A stretch of 64,000 nt of DNA from assembly GCF_003063315.1 (NCBI RefSeq), contig NZ_NERV01000002.1, positions 558,001 through 622,000 on the forward strand, in the 5' to 3' direction. The notes under the pieces were generated by a model. The model was not told the origin of the DNA. It was given only the letters and a program-made list of their open reading frames with translations, and searched no databases. Below, in pieces: positions 24,319-33,756 of this stretch. The DNA comes from Limnohabitans sp. T6-5 (GTDB taxonomy: Bacteria > Pseudomonadota > Gammaproteobacteria > Burkholderiales > Burkholderiaceae_C). The position numbers were made by a program, and so were the translations under genes. The stretch's first letter is position 1. Each line of letters opens with the position of its first letter.

Positions 24319-25233
24319 TTACTTGGCTTGTGCAGGCTTGTTGGACAAGCCCCACACATAAGAGGCCAACACATGGATCTGGCCTTCCGTCAACTTGGAG
24401 GCCTGTGCAGGCATTTGATTGACCTTACCGTTGTTGATCATGTTGACGATGGCGTTTTCACCCCACCCATGCAACCAGATGTCATCGGTCAGGTTGGGCG
24501 CGCCCAAAGCCTGGTTGCCTTTGCCATCCATGCCGTGACAGGCGGCACAAGCACCGAACTTAGATTTACCCAACGATGCACGCAGTGAATCATGAGGGCT
24601 GCCCGACAGGCTGAGCACATAGTGGGCCACATTGCGCACATCTTCAGGCGTGCCCACAGCAGCAGCCATGGGAGGCATGTTGCCCATGCGACCCTGCACC
24701 AAGGTTTCCTTGATTTTCTCGGGCGATCCGCCATGCAACCAATCTGAATCGGTCAGGTTGGGAAAGCCTTTGCTGCCGCGTGCGTCCGAGCCGTGGCACT
24801 GGGCGCAATTGTTCATGAACAAGCGGTCACCAATGGCCATGGCCTGAGGGTCTTTGGACACTTCTTCGGCAGACATGCCTGCGAACTTGGCGTACAAAGG
24901 CGCCACTTCGGCATTGGCTTTGGCCACTTCAGCGTCGTACTGACCGGCAGAGGTCCAGCCGAACTTGCCAGCGTTGTGACCAGCGCCGGGGTACATGGCC
25001 AAATACACAAAAGCAAAAATGATGGTGATGATGAACAAGCCCACCCACCAGCGAGGCAAGGGGTTGTTCATTTCACGCAGATCACCGTCCCAAACGTGCC
25101 CGGTGGTGTTGTCGTTGGCCGTCATGGCTTTGGCCTTACCGCTGAACCAAAGCAGGATCAGGCAGGCAATGATGCTGACAAGCGAAATGCCGGCCACATA
25201 CAAGTGCCAGAAATTGCTGATGAAGTCACTCAT
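24319..25233 (-). CDS. ccoP: cbb3-type cytochrome c oxidase subunit III (CcoP)
   Basis: A 304-aa di-haem c subunit that passes electrons from soluble cytochromes to CcoO/CcoN. It has two N-terminal membrane helices (LYVAGISLVSIIACLILLWF and WWVGLFIITIIFAFVYLAMY). Two haem c sites follow, CAQCHG near residue 140 and CAACHG near 224, with Met ligands in the GNMPPM and NQMPAQ segments. The length is typical. It lies 36 bp after ccoQ in the order NOQP. Confidence 0.96.
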   Translation of the reverse strand: MSDFISNFWHLYVAGISLVSIIACLILLWFSGKAKAMTANDNTTGHVWDGDLREMNNPLPRWWVGLFIITIIFAFVYLAMYPGAGHNAGKFGWTSAGQYDAEVAKANAEVAPLYAKFAGMSAEEVSKDPQAMAIGDRLFMNNCAQCHGSDARGSKGFPNLTDSDWLHGGSPEKIKETLVQGRMGNMPPMAAAVGTPEDVRNVAHYVLSLSGSPHDSLRASLGKSKFGACAACHGMDGKGNQALGAPNLTDDIWLHGWGENAIVNMINNGKVNQMPAQASKLTEGQIHVLASYVWGLSNKPAQAK

Positions 25234-25269
25234 TTCGATTCCTTTAATTTTTTATGTGCTGAGGACGAT

Positions 25270-25410
25270 TCAGTCATCCTGACGAAACGGCAGTTGCGCC
25301 GCTTCGTCAAAGTTGGCCTGGTTACGGCGTGACATGGCCCACCAGATGATGCCCATGAAGATGGCAAAGGTGAGCACGGTCACAATGGAGCGCAGGATAT
25401 TGATGTCCAT
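25270..25410 (-). CDS. ccoQ: cbb3-type oxidase subunit CcoQ
   Basis: A 46-aa single-helix protein: MDINILRSIVTVLTFAIFMG, then IIWWAMSRRNQANFDEAAQL and PFRQDD. The hydrophobic helix followed by a W-W and SRRN and an acidic tail is the standard CcoQ form, and its position between ccoO and ccoP is exact. CcoQ stabilises the complex, especially CcoP association. The ATG is 12 bp after the ccoO stop. Confidence 0.93.
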   Translation of the reverse strand: MDINILRSIVTVLTFAIFMGIIWWAMSRRNQANFDEAAQLPFRQDD

Positions 25411-25422
25411 GGCTTTCTCCGT

Positions 25423-26049
25423 TCACTTGCGGTGGATGCCCATACCTTGCAGGTAGGCGATCACAGCATCCAGTTCGGTTTTACCCTTGACGTCTTCCGT
25501 TGCCTTGGCAATTTCCTCGTCGCTGTAAGGCGCGCCCAAAGTGCGCAGACCTTTCATGTGGGCAGGCAAGCTGGCACCATCCACAGCGTTCTTTTCAAGC
25601 CAGGCATACGCAGGCATGTTCGACTCGGGCACCACATCGCGTGGGTTGTTCAAGTGAATGCGGTGCCATTCGTCGCTGTAACGACCGCCCACACGCGCCA
25701 AGTCAGGACCTGTGCGCTTGGAGCCCCACTGGAAGGGGTGGTCGTACACGAACTCGCCAGCCACGGAGTAAGGGCCGTAGCGCAGCGTTTCAGCACGGAA
25801 TGGACGGATCATCTGTGAGTGGCAGTTGTAGCAACCTTCACGCACATACACATCACGACCGGCCACTTGCAGCGCGGTGTAGGGCTTGAGGCCTTCCACA
25901 GGCTGGGTGGTCGACTTCTGGAAGAACAGCGGCACGATTTCAACCATGCCACCGAACAGCAACACGATGAGGATCAACACGATCATCAAGAAGTTGCTGG
26001 TTTCGATTTTCTCGTGGGACATACCGCCCGATTTTTGGTTTTCAGCCAT
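25423..26049 (-). CDS. ccoO: cbb3-type cytochrome c oxidase subunit II (CcoO)
   Basis: A 208-aa membrane-anchored mono-haem c subunit. One N-terminal helix ([20 protein letters not shown]) is followed by the haem site [15 protein letters not shown] near residues 76-90, [16 protein letters not shown], and the Met ligand in [11 protein letters not shown]. The size is normal. It starts 13 bp after ccoN on the same transcript. Confidence 0.96.
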   Translation of the reverse strand: MAENQKSGGMSHEKIETSNFLMIVLILIVLLFGGMVEIVPLFFQKSTTQPVEGLKPYTALQVAGRDVYVREGCYNCHSQMIRPFRAETLRYGPYSVAGEFVYDHPFQWGSKRTGPDLARVGGRYSDEWHRIHLNNPRDVVPESNMPAYAWLEKNAVDGASLPAHMKGLRTLGAPYSDEEIAKATEDVKGKTELDAVIAYLQGMGIHRK

Positions 26050-26062
26050 GTTTTATTTCTCC

Positions 26063-27499
26063 TCAGGCGTGAGCTGTCAAGCTAGGAATCTGAACTTCAA
26101 CCGAGCGACCTTGTGTGGCCGTCTTGATCGTGTTCCACAGCATGATCACCATGCCGCCCAGGTACAACAAACCACCCAGCAAACGCAACACATAGAACGG
26201 GAAGGTGGCTTTGACCGACTCAACGAAGGTGTAGGTCAAGGTGCCGTCGGCGTTGATGGCGCGCCACATCAGACCCTGCATCACACCGGCAATCCACATC
26301 GCAGCGATGTAAATCACGATGCCGATGGTGGCCGTCCAGAAGTGAATTTCAATCGCTTTGACGCTGTACATCTTTTTCTGGCCGAACAGGCGGGGAATCA
26401 GGTAGTACATCGAACCCATGGTCACCAGACCCACCCAACCCAAGGCACCCGAATGCACGTGGCCCACGGTCCAGTCTGTGTAGTGGCTCAAAGCGTTCAC
26501 GGTCTTGATGGACATCATCGGGCCTTCGAAGGTCGACATGCCGTAGAAAGACAGGGACACGATCAGGAAACGCAAGATCGGATCGTCACGCAGTTTGTGC
26601 CAAGCGCCTGACAAGGTCATGATGCCGTTGATCATGCCGCCCCAGCTGGGTGCCAAAAGGATCAATGAGAAGACCATGCCGATCGACTGGGTCCAGTCAG
26701 GCAAAGCGGTGTAGTGCAGGTGGTGAGGACCGGCCCACATGTAAGTGAAGATCAGGGCCCAGAAGTGAACGATCGACAGGCGATACGAGTACACAGGGCG
26801 CTCGGCTTGCTTGGGGATGAAGTAATACATCATGCCCAGGAAGCCTGCGGTCAAGAAGAAGCCCACCGCGTTGTGGCCATACCACCACTGCACCATGGCG
26901 TCCTGCACACCGGCGTAGGCCGAGTAGGACTTGAACGTACCCACGGGCAACGCAGCGCTGTTGACCAGGTGCAGCAAAGCCACGGCGATGATGAACGCGC
27001 CAAAGAACCAGTTGGCCACATAGATGTGACGGACCTTGCGCGTGCCCACAGTGCCAAAGAACACCACAGCAAACGCCACCCAGACCAGCGTGATCAGGAT
27101 GTCAATGGGCCATTCGAGTTCGGCATATTCTTTGCCTTGGGTGTAGCCCAGTGGCAAGGAAATGGCGGCCAACAAGATGACCAATTGCCAACCCCAAAAG
27201 GTGAAAGCGGCCAGTTTGTCGTTGAACAAACGGACATTGCAAGTGCGCTGCACCACGTAATAAGCCGCTGCGAACAAGCCGCAACCGCCAAACGCAAAAA
27301 TTACCGCATTGGTGTGCAGCGGTCGCAAGCGGCCATAACTGAGCCATGGAATGCCCAGATTCAACTCGGGCCAGGTCAGCTGGGCCGCGATGATCACGCC
27401 AACCAGCATGCCCACCACACCCCAAACCACCGTCATGATGGCGAACTGCCTTACAACGGTGTCGTTGTAAGAAGTCGCCTGCATATTGGCAAATTTCAT
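26063..27499 (-). CDS. ccoN: cbb3-type cytochrome c oxidase catalytic subunit I (CcoN)
   Basis: A 478-aa catalytic subunit with 12 membrane helices carrying haem b, haem b3 and CuB. Ligand histidines are visible in [16 protein letters not shown] (low-spin haem), [13 protein letters not shown] (CuB), [13 protein letters not shown] (CuB pair) and [19 protein letters not shown] (haem ligands). The start at 27499 ([14 protein letters not shown]) follows an AGAGG-type SD (GAAGAGGTGAAA). An earlier in-frame start falls in the FNR box and is unlikely. This high-affinity oxidase supports microaerobic respiration. Confidence 0.97.
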   Translation of the reverse strand: MKFANMQATSYNDTVVRQFAIMTVVWGVVGMLVGVIIAAQLTWPELNLGIPWLSYGRLRPLHTNAVIFAFGGCGLFAAAYYVVQRTCNVRLFNDKLAAFTFWGWQLVILLAAISLPLGYTQGKEYAELEWPIDILITLVWVAFAVVFFGTVGTRKVRHIYVANWFFGAFIIAVALLHLVNSAALPVGTFKSYSAYAGVQDAMVQWWYGHNAVGFFLTAGFLGMMYYFIPKQAERPVYSYRLSIVHFWALIFTYMWAGPHHLHYTALPDWTQSIGMVFSLILLAPSWGGMINGIMTLSGAWHKLRDDPILRFLIVSLSFYGMSTFEGPMMSIKTVNALSHYTDWTVGHVHSGALGWVGLVTMGSMYYLIPRLFGQKKMYSVKAIEIHFWTATIGIVIYIAAMWIAGVMQGLMWRAINADGTLTYTFVESVKATFPFYVLRLLGGLLYLGGMVIMLWNTIKTATQGRSVEVQIPSLTAHA

Positions 27500-27560
27500 T
27501 TTCACCTCTTCTTTTTTAAAAACTTCATGGCAAGTTTGCCCCGGTATACACCTGGACCTC

Positions 27561-27574
27561 TTGATCAAAATCAA
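27561..27574. promoter_or_regulatory. Perfect FNR box upstream of ccoN
   Basis: TTGAT-CAAA-ATCAA matches the FNR consensus in all ten specified positions. It lies 62 bp before the ccoN start codon and overlaps the stop codon of ccoS (27571-27573). It very probably activates ccoNOQP at low oxygen. Confidence 0.88.
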
Positions 27575-27708
27575 TCGTTTCGCAAAATACGCTCGCCTTC
27601 AGCCTCAATATCCTCAAATTGACCTCTGTGAATCGCCCACCACAAGCCAGCAAGGATGAAAAAGACCAACCCAACCGACAAGGGAATCAACAAATACAGG
27701 ATGTCCAT
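27571..27708 (-). CDS. ccoS: cbb3 oxidase maturation protein CcoS
   Basis: A 45-aa protein: [20 protein letters not shown], then [20 protein letters not shown] and ILRND. One hydrophobic helix followed by W-W and a GQFDDLE-like acidic tail is the CcoS hallmark. CcoS is needed for cofactor insertion into cbb3 oxidase. It lies 10 bp after the CcoI ATPase stop, the usual ccoIS order, and its stop codon lies inside the FNR box for ccoN. Confidence 0.93.
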   Translation of the reverse strand: MDILYLLIPLSVGLVFFILAGLWWAIHRGQFEDIEAEGERILRND

Positions 27709-27718
27709 TGGAAATGAC

Positions 27719-30073
27719 TCAATCTTTTAAAGTAACCGCGCCCAGATCCTGTGCCAGGCGCAAAGCATTGAGCACCACCAGCAAGGAACTCAAAGCCATG
27801 CCCAAGCCAGCGGCCCAGGCTGGCAAGTAACCCAATAAGGCCAAAGGAATGCAGGCAGCGTTGTAGAGTGCTGCCCAAATGAGGTTTTGCTTGACAATGC
27901 GCAGCGTCTGACGACTGCGCAAGAGAGTGGGCACCAAAACGGTCAATTGCCCTCCCATCAACACGAAATCGGCCTTCGATTGCGCGAGAGGCACCGCTTG
28001 CCCCAAAGCAAAAGATACATCAGCCCCAGCCAGGACCGGGCCATCATTCAAGCCATCACCCACCATGGCAACGAGGTGGCCTTGAGCCTGCAATGTTTGC
28101 ACTGCATGCAATTTGTCTTGAGGGCTGCAAGCGCCCTGCCCTTGACCTATACCGACCATACTCGCCACCGGATCCACCGCGCTTTGGGCATCGCCAGACA
28201 ACACCCGAACATGCAAGCCCAACTGCTGCAATTGCTTAACCACCTGCGCAGCTTCAGGGCGCACCTCTTCAACCAGTTCAAAGGTGGCCAGCCAACCGTC
28301 GGCATCTGCCAGGCTGACCTTCAAATGATGCCCACCAAAGGCTGGCGCAACACAAAACACTGCAGAGCCTAAACGCAAAGTCAGGTTCACATGACTTGAT
28401 AGGGGCAAGACGCCGCTTACCCCTGCTCCCGGCAACTCGGAAACGTCTTGCGCCGTCATGGCTTCAAGTGCAGGCAATTGCCCGATGACTTCCGCTTGGC
28501 GGCGCGCCTCAGACCACAAAGCGCGTGACACCGGGTGCAAGGAATGGCGAGCCAGGGTCGAAGCCCATTGCAGGGCCTGCGCGCCGGTCACCCCCTCGCG
28601 GGTATGGATCTCGGACACTTCAAAAGTATCCAGAGTCAAGGTGCCGGTTTTGTCAAAAATCACCGTGTCGATTGCCGCCAGATTCTGCAAAGCTTCCAGA
28701 CGGCGCACCAGCACGCCACTGCGAGCCAACGCGCCCGCAGCAGCCAGCATGGCTGCGGGAGTAGCCAATGACAATGCGCAAGGGCAAGTCACGATCAGCA
28801 CAGCAACTGCCACCATCAAGGCATGCGCCGGGCCTGACGACCACCCATAAATGGCAGAACCCAAAGAGGCCAGCAACACGGTCAGCAAAAAAGGCTTGGC
28901 CCAACGATCCACAAGCAGGGCCATGGAAGGCTTGGACACTGACGCACTTTCCATCAAGGCCACTATTTGGGCATAGCGGGTGGCCGCGCCCACTTGCTCA
29001 ATGCGCACCTCAATCGTGCCGCTCAGATTGTGGCTGCCTGCTATCACACGGTCCCCTGGCGCTCGGCTCAAAGGGCGAGACTCGCCCGTCAACAAGGCCT
29101 CATCCACCTGTGTCTGCCCGGCCACAACCAGCCCATCACCAGCCAAAGCCTCACCAGGAAACACTTCGATCACATCGCCAACGGCCAAACGGCGTATCGA
29201 CAACACCTCCCACTGGCCATCGGGCATGCGCTTGCGAACACTGTCAGGCAGGCGATTGAGCACGGCCTCCAAAGCGCCCGCTGTGCGGTCACGCAAACGA
29301 AGCTCCAGCCAACGTCCCAAGAGCAAGAAAAACACAAACATGGTCAAGGAGTCGAAATACACCTCCGCACCGAAAGGCCCCTGCGGCTCAAAGGTGCCCA
29401 GGCTGCTGACCACAAAGGTCACCGCCATGCCCAGGGCCACGGGCAAATCCATGCTGACTTGACGCTGACGCAAATCTCGCCAGGCACTGCGCAAGAAAGG
29501 CGTGCAAGAAAAAAACACCACAGGCAAAGACAACACCCAGGAAGCCCAACGCAGCAAATGCAGCATGTCGGGCGTGATGTCGCCGGGCTCTGACACGTAG
29601 GCCGGCGTGGCATACATCATCACTTGCATCATGCACAGTGCAGCCACCGCCAAACGCCACACCATTCGCCGCGCTTCCTGCCTGCGACGCTCGTGTGCAT
29701 GCGCATCATTGGCCGGTATCGCCTTGTAACCCAAACGCTCGACCGATTGCATCCATTCGGATGGGCGCGTCTGGTCAGGGGACCAAACAATCCGCCCCCG
29801 ATGGCTTGCCGCACTGATTTGTACAGACTCCACCCCTGGCACGGTGCGCAAGGCATCTTCCAGCGTGATGGCACAAGCAGCGCAATGCATTCCCTCGAAC
29901 ACCACGCTGGAACTCCAACACCCGGGTTGCGCCTTTTCGGGCAAGCTGAAAGCCGCCCACTCTTGCGGGTCATCCAGCAACTTCAGACGCTGCGTATCCG
30001 CCACTTCAGGCGCGGCCATCGGCTTGGCAACGAGCGACAAAGCGGAGGGCGTCAAAACATTGACATGAGTCAT
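27719..30073 (-). CDS. ccoI: Copper-translocating P-type ATPase CcoI/FixI (CopA2 type)
   Basis: A 784-aa P1B-type ATPase that exports copper to the periplasm for cbb3 assembly. A metal-binding domain with GMHCAACAITLEDAL lies near residue 60. Eight membrane helices follow, with CPC in VTCPCALSLATP near 430, DKTGTLTLD (phosphorylation) near 477 and MVGDGLNDGPVLAGADVSFA near 697. The start ATG at 30073 gives MTHVNVLTPS; longer frames lack an SD. It precedes ccoS. An FNR-type box lies 35 bp upstream. Confidence 0.94.
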   Translation of the reverse strand: MTHVNVLTPSALSLVAKPMAAPEVADTQRLKLLDDPQEWAAFSLPEKAQPGCWSSSVVFEGMHCAACAITLEDALRTVPGVESVQISAASHRGRIVWSPDQTRPSEWMQSVERLGYKAIPANDAHAHERRRQEARRMVWRLAVAALCMMQVMMYATPAYVSEPGDITPDMLHLLRWASWVLSLPVVFFSCTPFLRSAWRDLRQRQVSMDLPVALGMAVTFVVSSLGTFEPQGPFGAEVYFDSLTMFVFFLLLGRWLELRLRDRTAGALEAVLNRLPDSVRKRMPDGQWEVLSIRRLAVGDVIEVFPGEALAGDGLVVAGQTQVDEALLTGESRPLSRAPGDRVIAGSHNLSGTIEVRIEQVGAATRYAQIVALMESASVSKPSMALLVDRWAKPFLLTVLLASLGSAIYGWSSGPAHALMVAVAVLIVTCPCALSLATPAAMLAAAGALARSGVLVRRLEALQNLAAIDTVIFDKTGTLTLDTFEVSEIHTREGVTGAQALQWASTLARHSLHPVSRALWSEARRQAEVIGQLPALEAMTAQDVSELPGAGVSGVLPLSSHVNLTLRLGSAVFCVAPAFGGHHLKVSLADADGWLATFELVEEVRPEAAQVVKQLQQLGLHVRVLSGDAQSAVDPVASMVGIGQGQGACSPQDKLHAVQTLQAQGHLVAMVGDGLNDGPVLAGADVSFALGQAVPLAQSKADFVLMGGQLTVLVPTLLRSRQTLRIVKQNLIWAALYNAACIPLALLGYLPAWAAGLGMALSSLLVVLNALRLAQDLGAVTLKD

Positions 30074-30107
30074 GCCCTGACGATACGCCAAAGCCCTGAC
30101 ACAAAGC

Positions 30108-30121
30108 TTGACATGTATCAA
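30108..30121. promoter_or_regulatory. FNR-type box between ccoI and uspA
   Basis: TTGAC-ATGT-ATCAA differs from consensus at one position. It lies 34 bp from the ccoI start and 58 bp from the divergent uspA start, so it may serve either. The position fits better with activation of uspA. Confidence 0.72.
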
Positions 30122-30179
30122 GCACAAACCTGCCTGTGGGTTTTAAGCTGAAGTTTTCAACCTGATCAGGAGCATCTTT

Positions 30180-30623
30180 ATGTACGAACGCATCCTTGTG
30201 GCCACCGATGGCTCCACCCTGTCTAAAAAAGCCGTCGCCAGTGCGATTCAACTTGCCGCCACATGCGGCGCCGAACTGGTGGCCGTGAAAATCGTACCCC
30301 GCTATCCTCAGGCCTACTTCGAAGGCAGCATTCCCTTGTCTGCGGCCGAAGTCTCTCGCATTGAAAAGCAATGGACAGATGCCGCCCAAGCCAATCTGAA
30401 CCTTGTCCAAAAGTCTGCCACCGCCAAAGGTGTCACCATTAAAACGGTGACTGTGAAATCAGATGTGGTCTCGGACGCCATCATTGCAACAGCCAAAAAA
30501 CAAAAAGCAGACTTGATTGTGATGGCCTCACACGGGCGCAAAGGCATCAAGCGGCTGCTGCTGGGCAGCGAGACCCAACAAGTGCTGACACATTCGCATA
30601 TTCCGGTGTTGGTATTGCGCTGA
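30180..30623 (+). CDS. Universal stress protein (UspA family)
   Basis: A 147-aa UspA-fold protein. It begins MYERILVATDGSTLSKKAVA, the beta1-loop-alpha1 nucleotide-binding start. The C-terminal GRKGIKRLLLGSETQQVLTH near residues 119-138 fits the ATP-binding GxxxG-x9-GS-type motif, and the protein ends in IPVLVLR. UspA proteins are often induced by FNR/ANR with oxygen limitation, in line with the adjacent box. Confidence 0.93.
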   Translation: MYERILVATDGSTLSKKAVASAIQLAATCGAELVAVKIVPRYPQAYFEGSIPLSAAEVSRIEKQWTDAAQANLNLVQKSATAKGVTIKTVTVKSDVVSDAIIATAKKQKADLIVMASHGRKGIKRLLLGSETQQVLTHSHIPVLVLR

Positions 30624-30680
30624 GCGGCGCCAACATGCGCATGGGGCACGCCAGATATATTGAAGAGTTAGCGTCGCTTC

Positions 30681-30697
30681 AATACTAAAATAGTATT
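30681..30697. promoter_or_regulatory. Perfect 7-bp inverted repeat upstream of the orphan binding protein
   Basis: AATACTA and TAGTATT are separated by three A residues, 24 bp before the GTG start. It could be a repressor operator, or the TAGTAT part could contribute to a -10. No dedicated regulator gene is adjacent. Confidence 0.5.
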
Positions 30698-30720
30698 ACC
30701 TGAAAAATAGGAGTACTTGC

Positions 30721-32031
30721 GTGCTTGCTGTCCAATTTCGACAAACATTTGGCGCCCTGCTGTCTGCTTTATGGCGTCTGATTCATCCCATCTTGCTGAT
30801 TGGCTCCATTGCATTCGCCATCAGTCCTTCGTTGTCTGCACAAGAACTGGTCATTGAAAGCTGGCGAAAAGACGACCAAATATTCTGGGATCGGGTCATC
30901 ATTCCTGCATTTCAGCGCAAACACCCCGGAATCCGTCTGAAATTTGCACCCGAAGAAGCCCTGCTTTATGACGGTCGACTGTACTCCCGCCTCTCCACCC
31001 GCGTTGCCGGTGATGTGGTTTTTTGTCGCCCCTTTGACGGTGGCTTGCGATTGAACGACAAGGGCTTCCTGCAGGCATTGACCGAGAAACAGCTGGAAAA
31101 TTTCAGCCCCGATTCCCGTCGTGCTTGGACAACAGACGATGGTAAAACAACGTATTGCTTACCCGTAGCCTATGTCATCCACGGAATTTTCTACAACAAA
31201 CAAATCTTCCGTCAGCTTCAAATCGAACCGCCTCAGACCGTGAACGAATTCATGGACAGGTTGAAAAAAGTAGCGGCCGCCGGTCAAGCAACCCCACTGG
31301 CTTTGGGTACGGCCGATATGTGGGAGTCCACACAGGTGATATTTACCGGCATGGGTCCTAATTTCTGGGGTGGCGAAAAAGCGCGGCAGGGACTACTGAA
31401 TGGCAACAAGAAATTCACCGATCCTGAATTCATCAAAGTCTGGCGCATGATGAGCCAATTCAAACCTTATATGCATCCCAAGCAAAACGAGATGTCCAAC
31501 AGTGACATGCAGGTTTTGTTTGCGACCGGCAATGCGGCCATTTATCCCACGGGCTCCTGGGACATCGACTTTTTGCGCAGCACCAGTTTTGCCTATAAAA
31601 AGCAAATCGACATGGGCGTGTTCAAACCCCCTGTCGAAAACAAGAACCAGCGATGCCACTTGTCAGTGCACCCCGATTTCGGTATTGGCATCAACAAAAA
31701 CACCCGGCACCCAGAAGCTGCAAAACAGTTCCTGGACTGGTTGGCCTCGCCTGAATTTGCCCAGCTCATGACAGATACCTTGAGCGGATTCTTCTCGCTG
31801 TCCAAGCACCATGTCGCGGTCAATGACCCTTTGGGCCAAGAGATGATGAACTGGCGCAAAGAATGTGATGACACCATCCGCATCAATGCGGAAAGACTCA
31901 ACCGCGTCTGGCCCTCCATGGAGGAAGAGCTCTGGTATGCCAACGTCAAAGTGATCAACCAGGAAATGACGCCCGAGCAAGCCGGGCAGTACATCCAGCG
32001 CATTCAAGAAAAAAACGCTTACCTGAAATGA
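30721..32031 (+). CDS. Extracellular solute-binding protein, family 1 (sugar-type ABC), orphan
   Basis: A 436-aa periplasmic protein. GTG start with AGGAG 8 nt upstream. A long signal peptide (LIGSIAFAISPSLSAQE) ends about residue 41. The mature part resembles UgpB/MalE-type receptors: IESWRKDDQIFWDRVIIPAF, RLSTRVAGDVVF, YCLPVAYVIHGIFYNKQIFR, FATGNAAIYPTGSWDIDF and a C-terminal EQAGQYIQRIQE. No permease or ATPase gene is near. It may serve a transporter encoded elsewhere or act as a sensor. Base composition is slightly AT-richer than the genes after it. Confidence 0.88.
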   Translation: MLAVQFRQTFGALLSALWRLIHPILLIGSIAFAISPSLSAQELVIESWRKDDQIFWDRVIIPAFQRKHPGIRLKFAPEEALLYDGRLYSRLSTRVAGDVVFCRPFDGGLRLNDKGFLQALTEKQLENFSPDSRRAWTTDDGKTTYCLPVAYVIHGIFYNKQIFRQLQIEPPQTVNEFMDRLKKVAAAGQATPLALGTADMWESTQVIFTGMGPNFWGGEKARQGLLNGNKKFTDPEFIKVWRMMSQFKPYMHPKQNEMSNSDMQVLFATGNAAIYPTGSWDIDFLRSTSFAYKKQIDMGVFKPPVENKNQRCHLSVHPDFGIGINKNTRHPEAAKQFLDWLASPEFAQLMTDTLSGFFSLSKHHVAVNDPLGQEMMNWRKECDDTIRINAERLNRVWPSMEEELWYANVKVINQEMTPEQAGQYIQRIQEKNAYLK

Positions 32032-32080
32032 TCCCGTAGCAGCCTCGGCGCCCATGTTTGGCGCTGCAAGTGACGCAAAA

Positions 32081-32105
32081 AAGACCGCTTATGCGGTCTT
32101 TTTTT
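32081..32105. terminator. Bidirectional intrinsic terminator
   Basis: AAGACCGC pairs with GCGGTCTT around a TTAT loop, with A-rich sequence before and seven T after. It serves the binding protein gene from the left and matB from the right. Confidence 0.9.
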
Positions 32106-32129
32106 CATGGCTCAGTGCCAATCGTGGCG

Positions 32130-33692
32130 TCAGGAAAACAAGCCCTTGTGCTCATCACGCAACAGGTTTTTTTGCACCTTGCCCATGGTGTTGCGCGGCA
32201 GCTCGGCCACCACAAAACAGCGCTTGGGAATCTTGAAATTCGCCAGCTTGGCTTTCAAATCAGCCACGATGGCTTCCGGCTTCAAAGATGCGCCCGGTTT
32301 GGCAATGACAACCGCCACGCCCACCTCGCCAAAATCAGGGTGCGGCACACCGATGACAGCGCTTTCGGCCACGCCGGGCATCTCATTGATGTAACCCTCG
32401 ATTTCTGCGGGGTAAACGTTGTAGCCGCCGCTGATGATCAGGTCCTTGCTTCGGCCCACGATGGTCACGTAGCCCCGCTCATCGACCTTGCCCACATCCC
32501 CGGTTTTGAAAAAGCCGTCGGCGGTGAACTCTTCGGCAGTTTTTTCAGGCATGCGCCAATAGCCTTTGAACACATTCGGCCCCTTGACCTGGATGCCCCC
32601 AATCTCGCCCACAGGCAAGTCCTGCCCCTCGTCACCGTGCACGCGCAAAGACACACCGGGCAAAGGAAAGCCCACCGTACCACCGCGACGCTCTGTCTGA
32701 TTGCCGTACCGTGCATCGGCCGAGTAGGGATTGGAGGTCAGCATGGCCGTCTCACTCATGCCATAGCGTTCCAATATGGTGTGCCCCGTGCGCGCTTGCC
32801 ATTCGGTGAAAGTCTCAATCAGCAAGGGGGCAGAACCTGCAATGAACAGGCGCATGTGCTTGACCGTCTCCTTGTTCAAGGTGGGCTCGGCCAGCATGCG
32901 CACATACAGCGTAGGCACGCCCATGAAGACGGTGGCACGGCTCATGTGGGCAATGGCGCGCTTGGGGTCGAATTTGGCCATCCAGATCATCTTGCTGCCG
33001 TTGATCAAGGCGCCATGGATGGCCACAAACAGCCCATGCACATGGAAGATGGGTAAGGCGTGGATCAGCACATCACCACGACCTTCAGGCCCTCCGATAG
33101 CCGTCCAACCCCAGTAATCCTTGAGAGTGAGTGCGTTGCTCAGCATGTTGCCATGTGTGAGCATCGCGCCCTTGCTGCGGCCGGTGGTGCCACTGGTGTA
33201 CAAAATGGCGGCCAGGTCATCGGCCTGACGCGCCACCGCCTGGTGCTGGTCGCTGTGCTGCGCGGCTCGGTCGAGCAAACTGCCAGTCCGGTCATCGTTC
33301 AGGGTGAACACATGTTGTGTGCCCGACTTGAAAGCGATCTTGCTGACCCAACCAAAGTTGGCACCACTGCACACCACCACAGCCGGTTCGGCATTGCCAA
33401 TGAAGTACGCGATCTCGGCACTTTGGTAAGCCGTGTTCAGCGGCAAAAACACATAACCCGCCCTCAGTGTGGCCAGGTACAGCACCATGGCCTCGACCGA
33501 TTTTTCGACCTGCACGGCCACGCGGCTGCCCTCGGGCAAGTTCAGCGAATGCAGCAAATTGGCCATCATGGCCGTGGCCCTGTCCAGGTCATGCCAGGAG
33601 TAGCGCAGACCTTCATCGGTCTCGACCGCCGTGGCCTGCATGTCGGAGGGGAAAGCTGCCCGCAGGGCAGAAAACAGGTTGTGAGAACTCAT
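32130..33692 (-). CDS. matB: Malonyl-CoA synthetase (MatB-type AMP-forming ligase)
   Basis: A 520-aa acyl-adenylate-forming enzyme converting malonate, ATP and CoA to malonyl-CoA. Motifs: P-loop YTSGTTGRSKGAMLTHGN near residue 168, ERYGMSETAML near 308, the hinge-type GRSKDLIISGGYNVYPAEIE near 430, and the catalytic Lys in PRNTMGKVQKN near 505. The length is about 500 aa as in MatB. Gene order with malonyl-CoA decarboxylase and a Bug binding protein fits malonate use. Other short-chain dicarboxylates are possible substrates. Confidence 0.88.
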   Translation of the reverse strand: MSSHNLFSALRAAFPSDMQATAVETDEGLRYSWHDLDRATAMMANLLHSLNLPEGSRVAVQVEKSVEAMVLYLATLRAGYVFLPLNTAYQSAEIAYFIGNAEPAVVVCSGANFGWVSKIAFKSGTQHVFTLNDDRTGSLLDRAAQHSDQHQAVARQADDLAAILYTSGTTGRSKGAMLTHGNMLSNALTLKDYWGWTAIGGPEGRGDVLIHALPIFHVHGLFVAIHGALINGSKMIWMAKFDPKRAIAHMSRATVFMGVPTLYVRMLAEPTLNKETVKHMRLFIAGSAPLLIETFTEWQARTGHTILERYGMSETAMLTSNPYSADARYGNQTERRGGTVGFPLPGVSLRVHGDEGQDLPVGEIGGIQVKGPNVFKGYWRMPEKTAEEFTADGFFKTGDVGKVDERGYVTIVGRSKDLIISGGYNVYPAEIEGYINEMPGVAESAVIGVPHPDFGEVGVAVVIAKPGASLKPEAIVADLKAKLANFKIPKRCFVVAELPRNTMGKVQKNLLRDEHKGLFS

Positions 33693-33756
33693 GTGAAGTA
33701 TCGCAGTGACAAAAGTAAAGGCCCGATCTCAGGCCCGCTTGAAAACCCCAAAAGCA

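Noticed and set aside
24319..27499. Classification of the ccoNOQP products as aa3-type oxidase
   Set aside because: Presence of CcoO/CcoP c-type haem sites, CcoQ and CcoS and the lack of a CoxB-type CuA motif exclude it.
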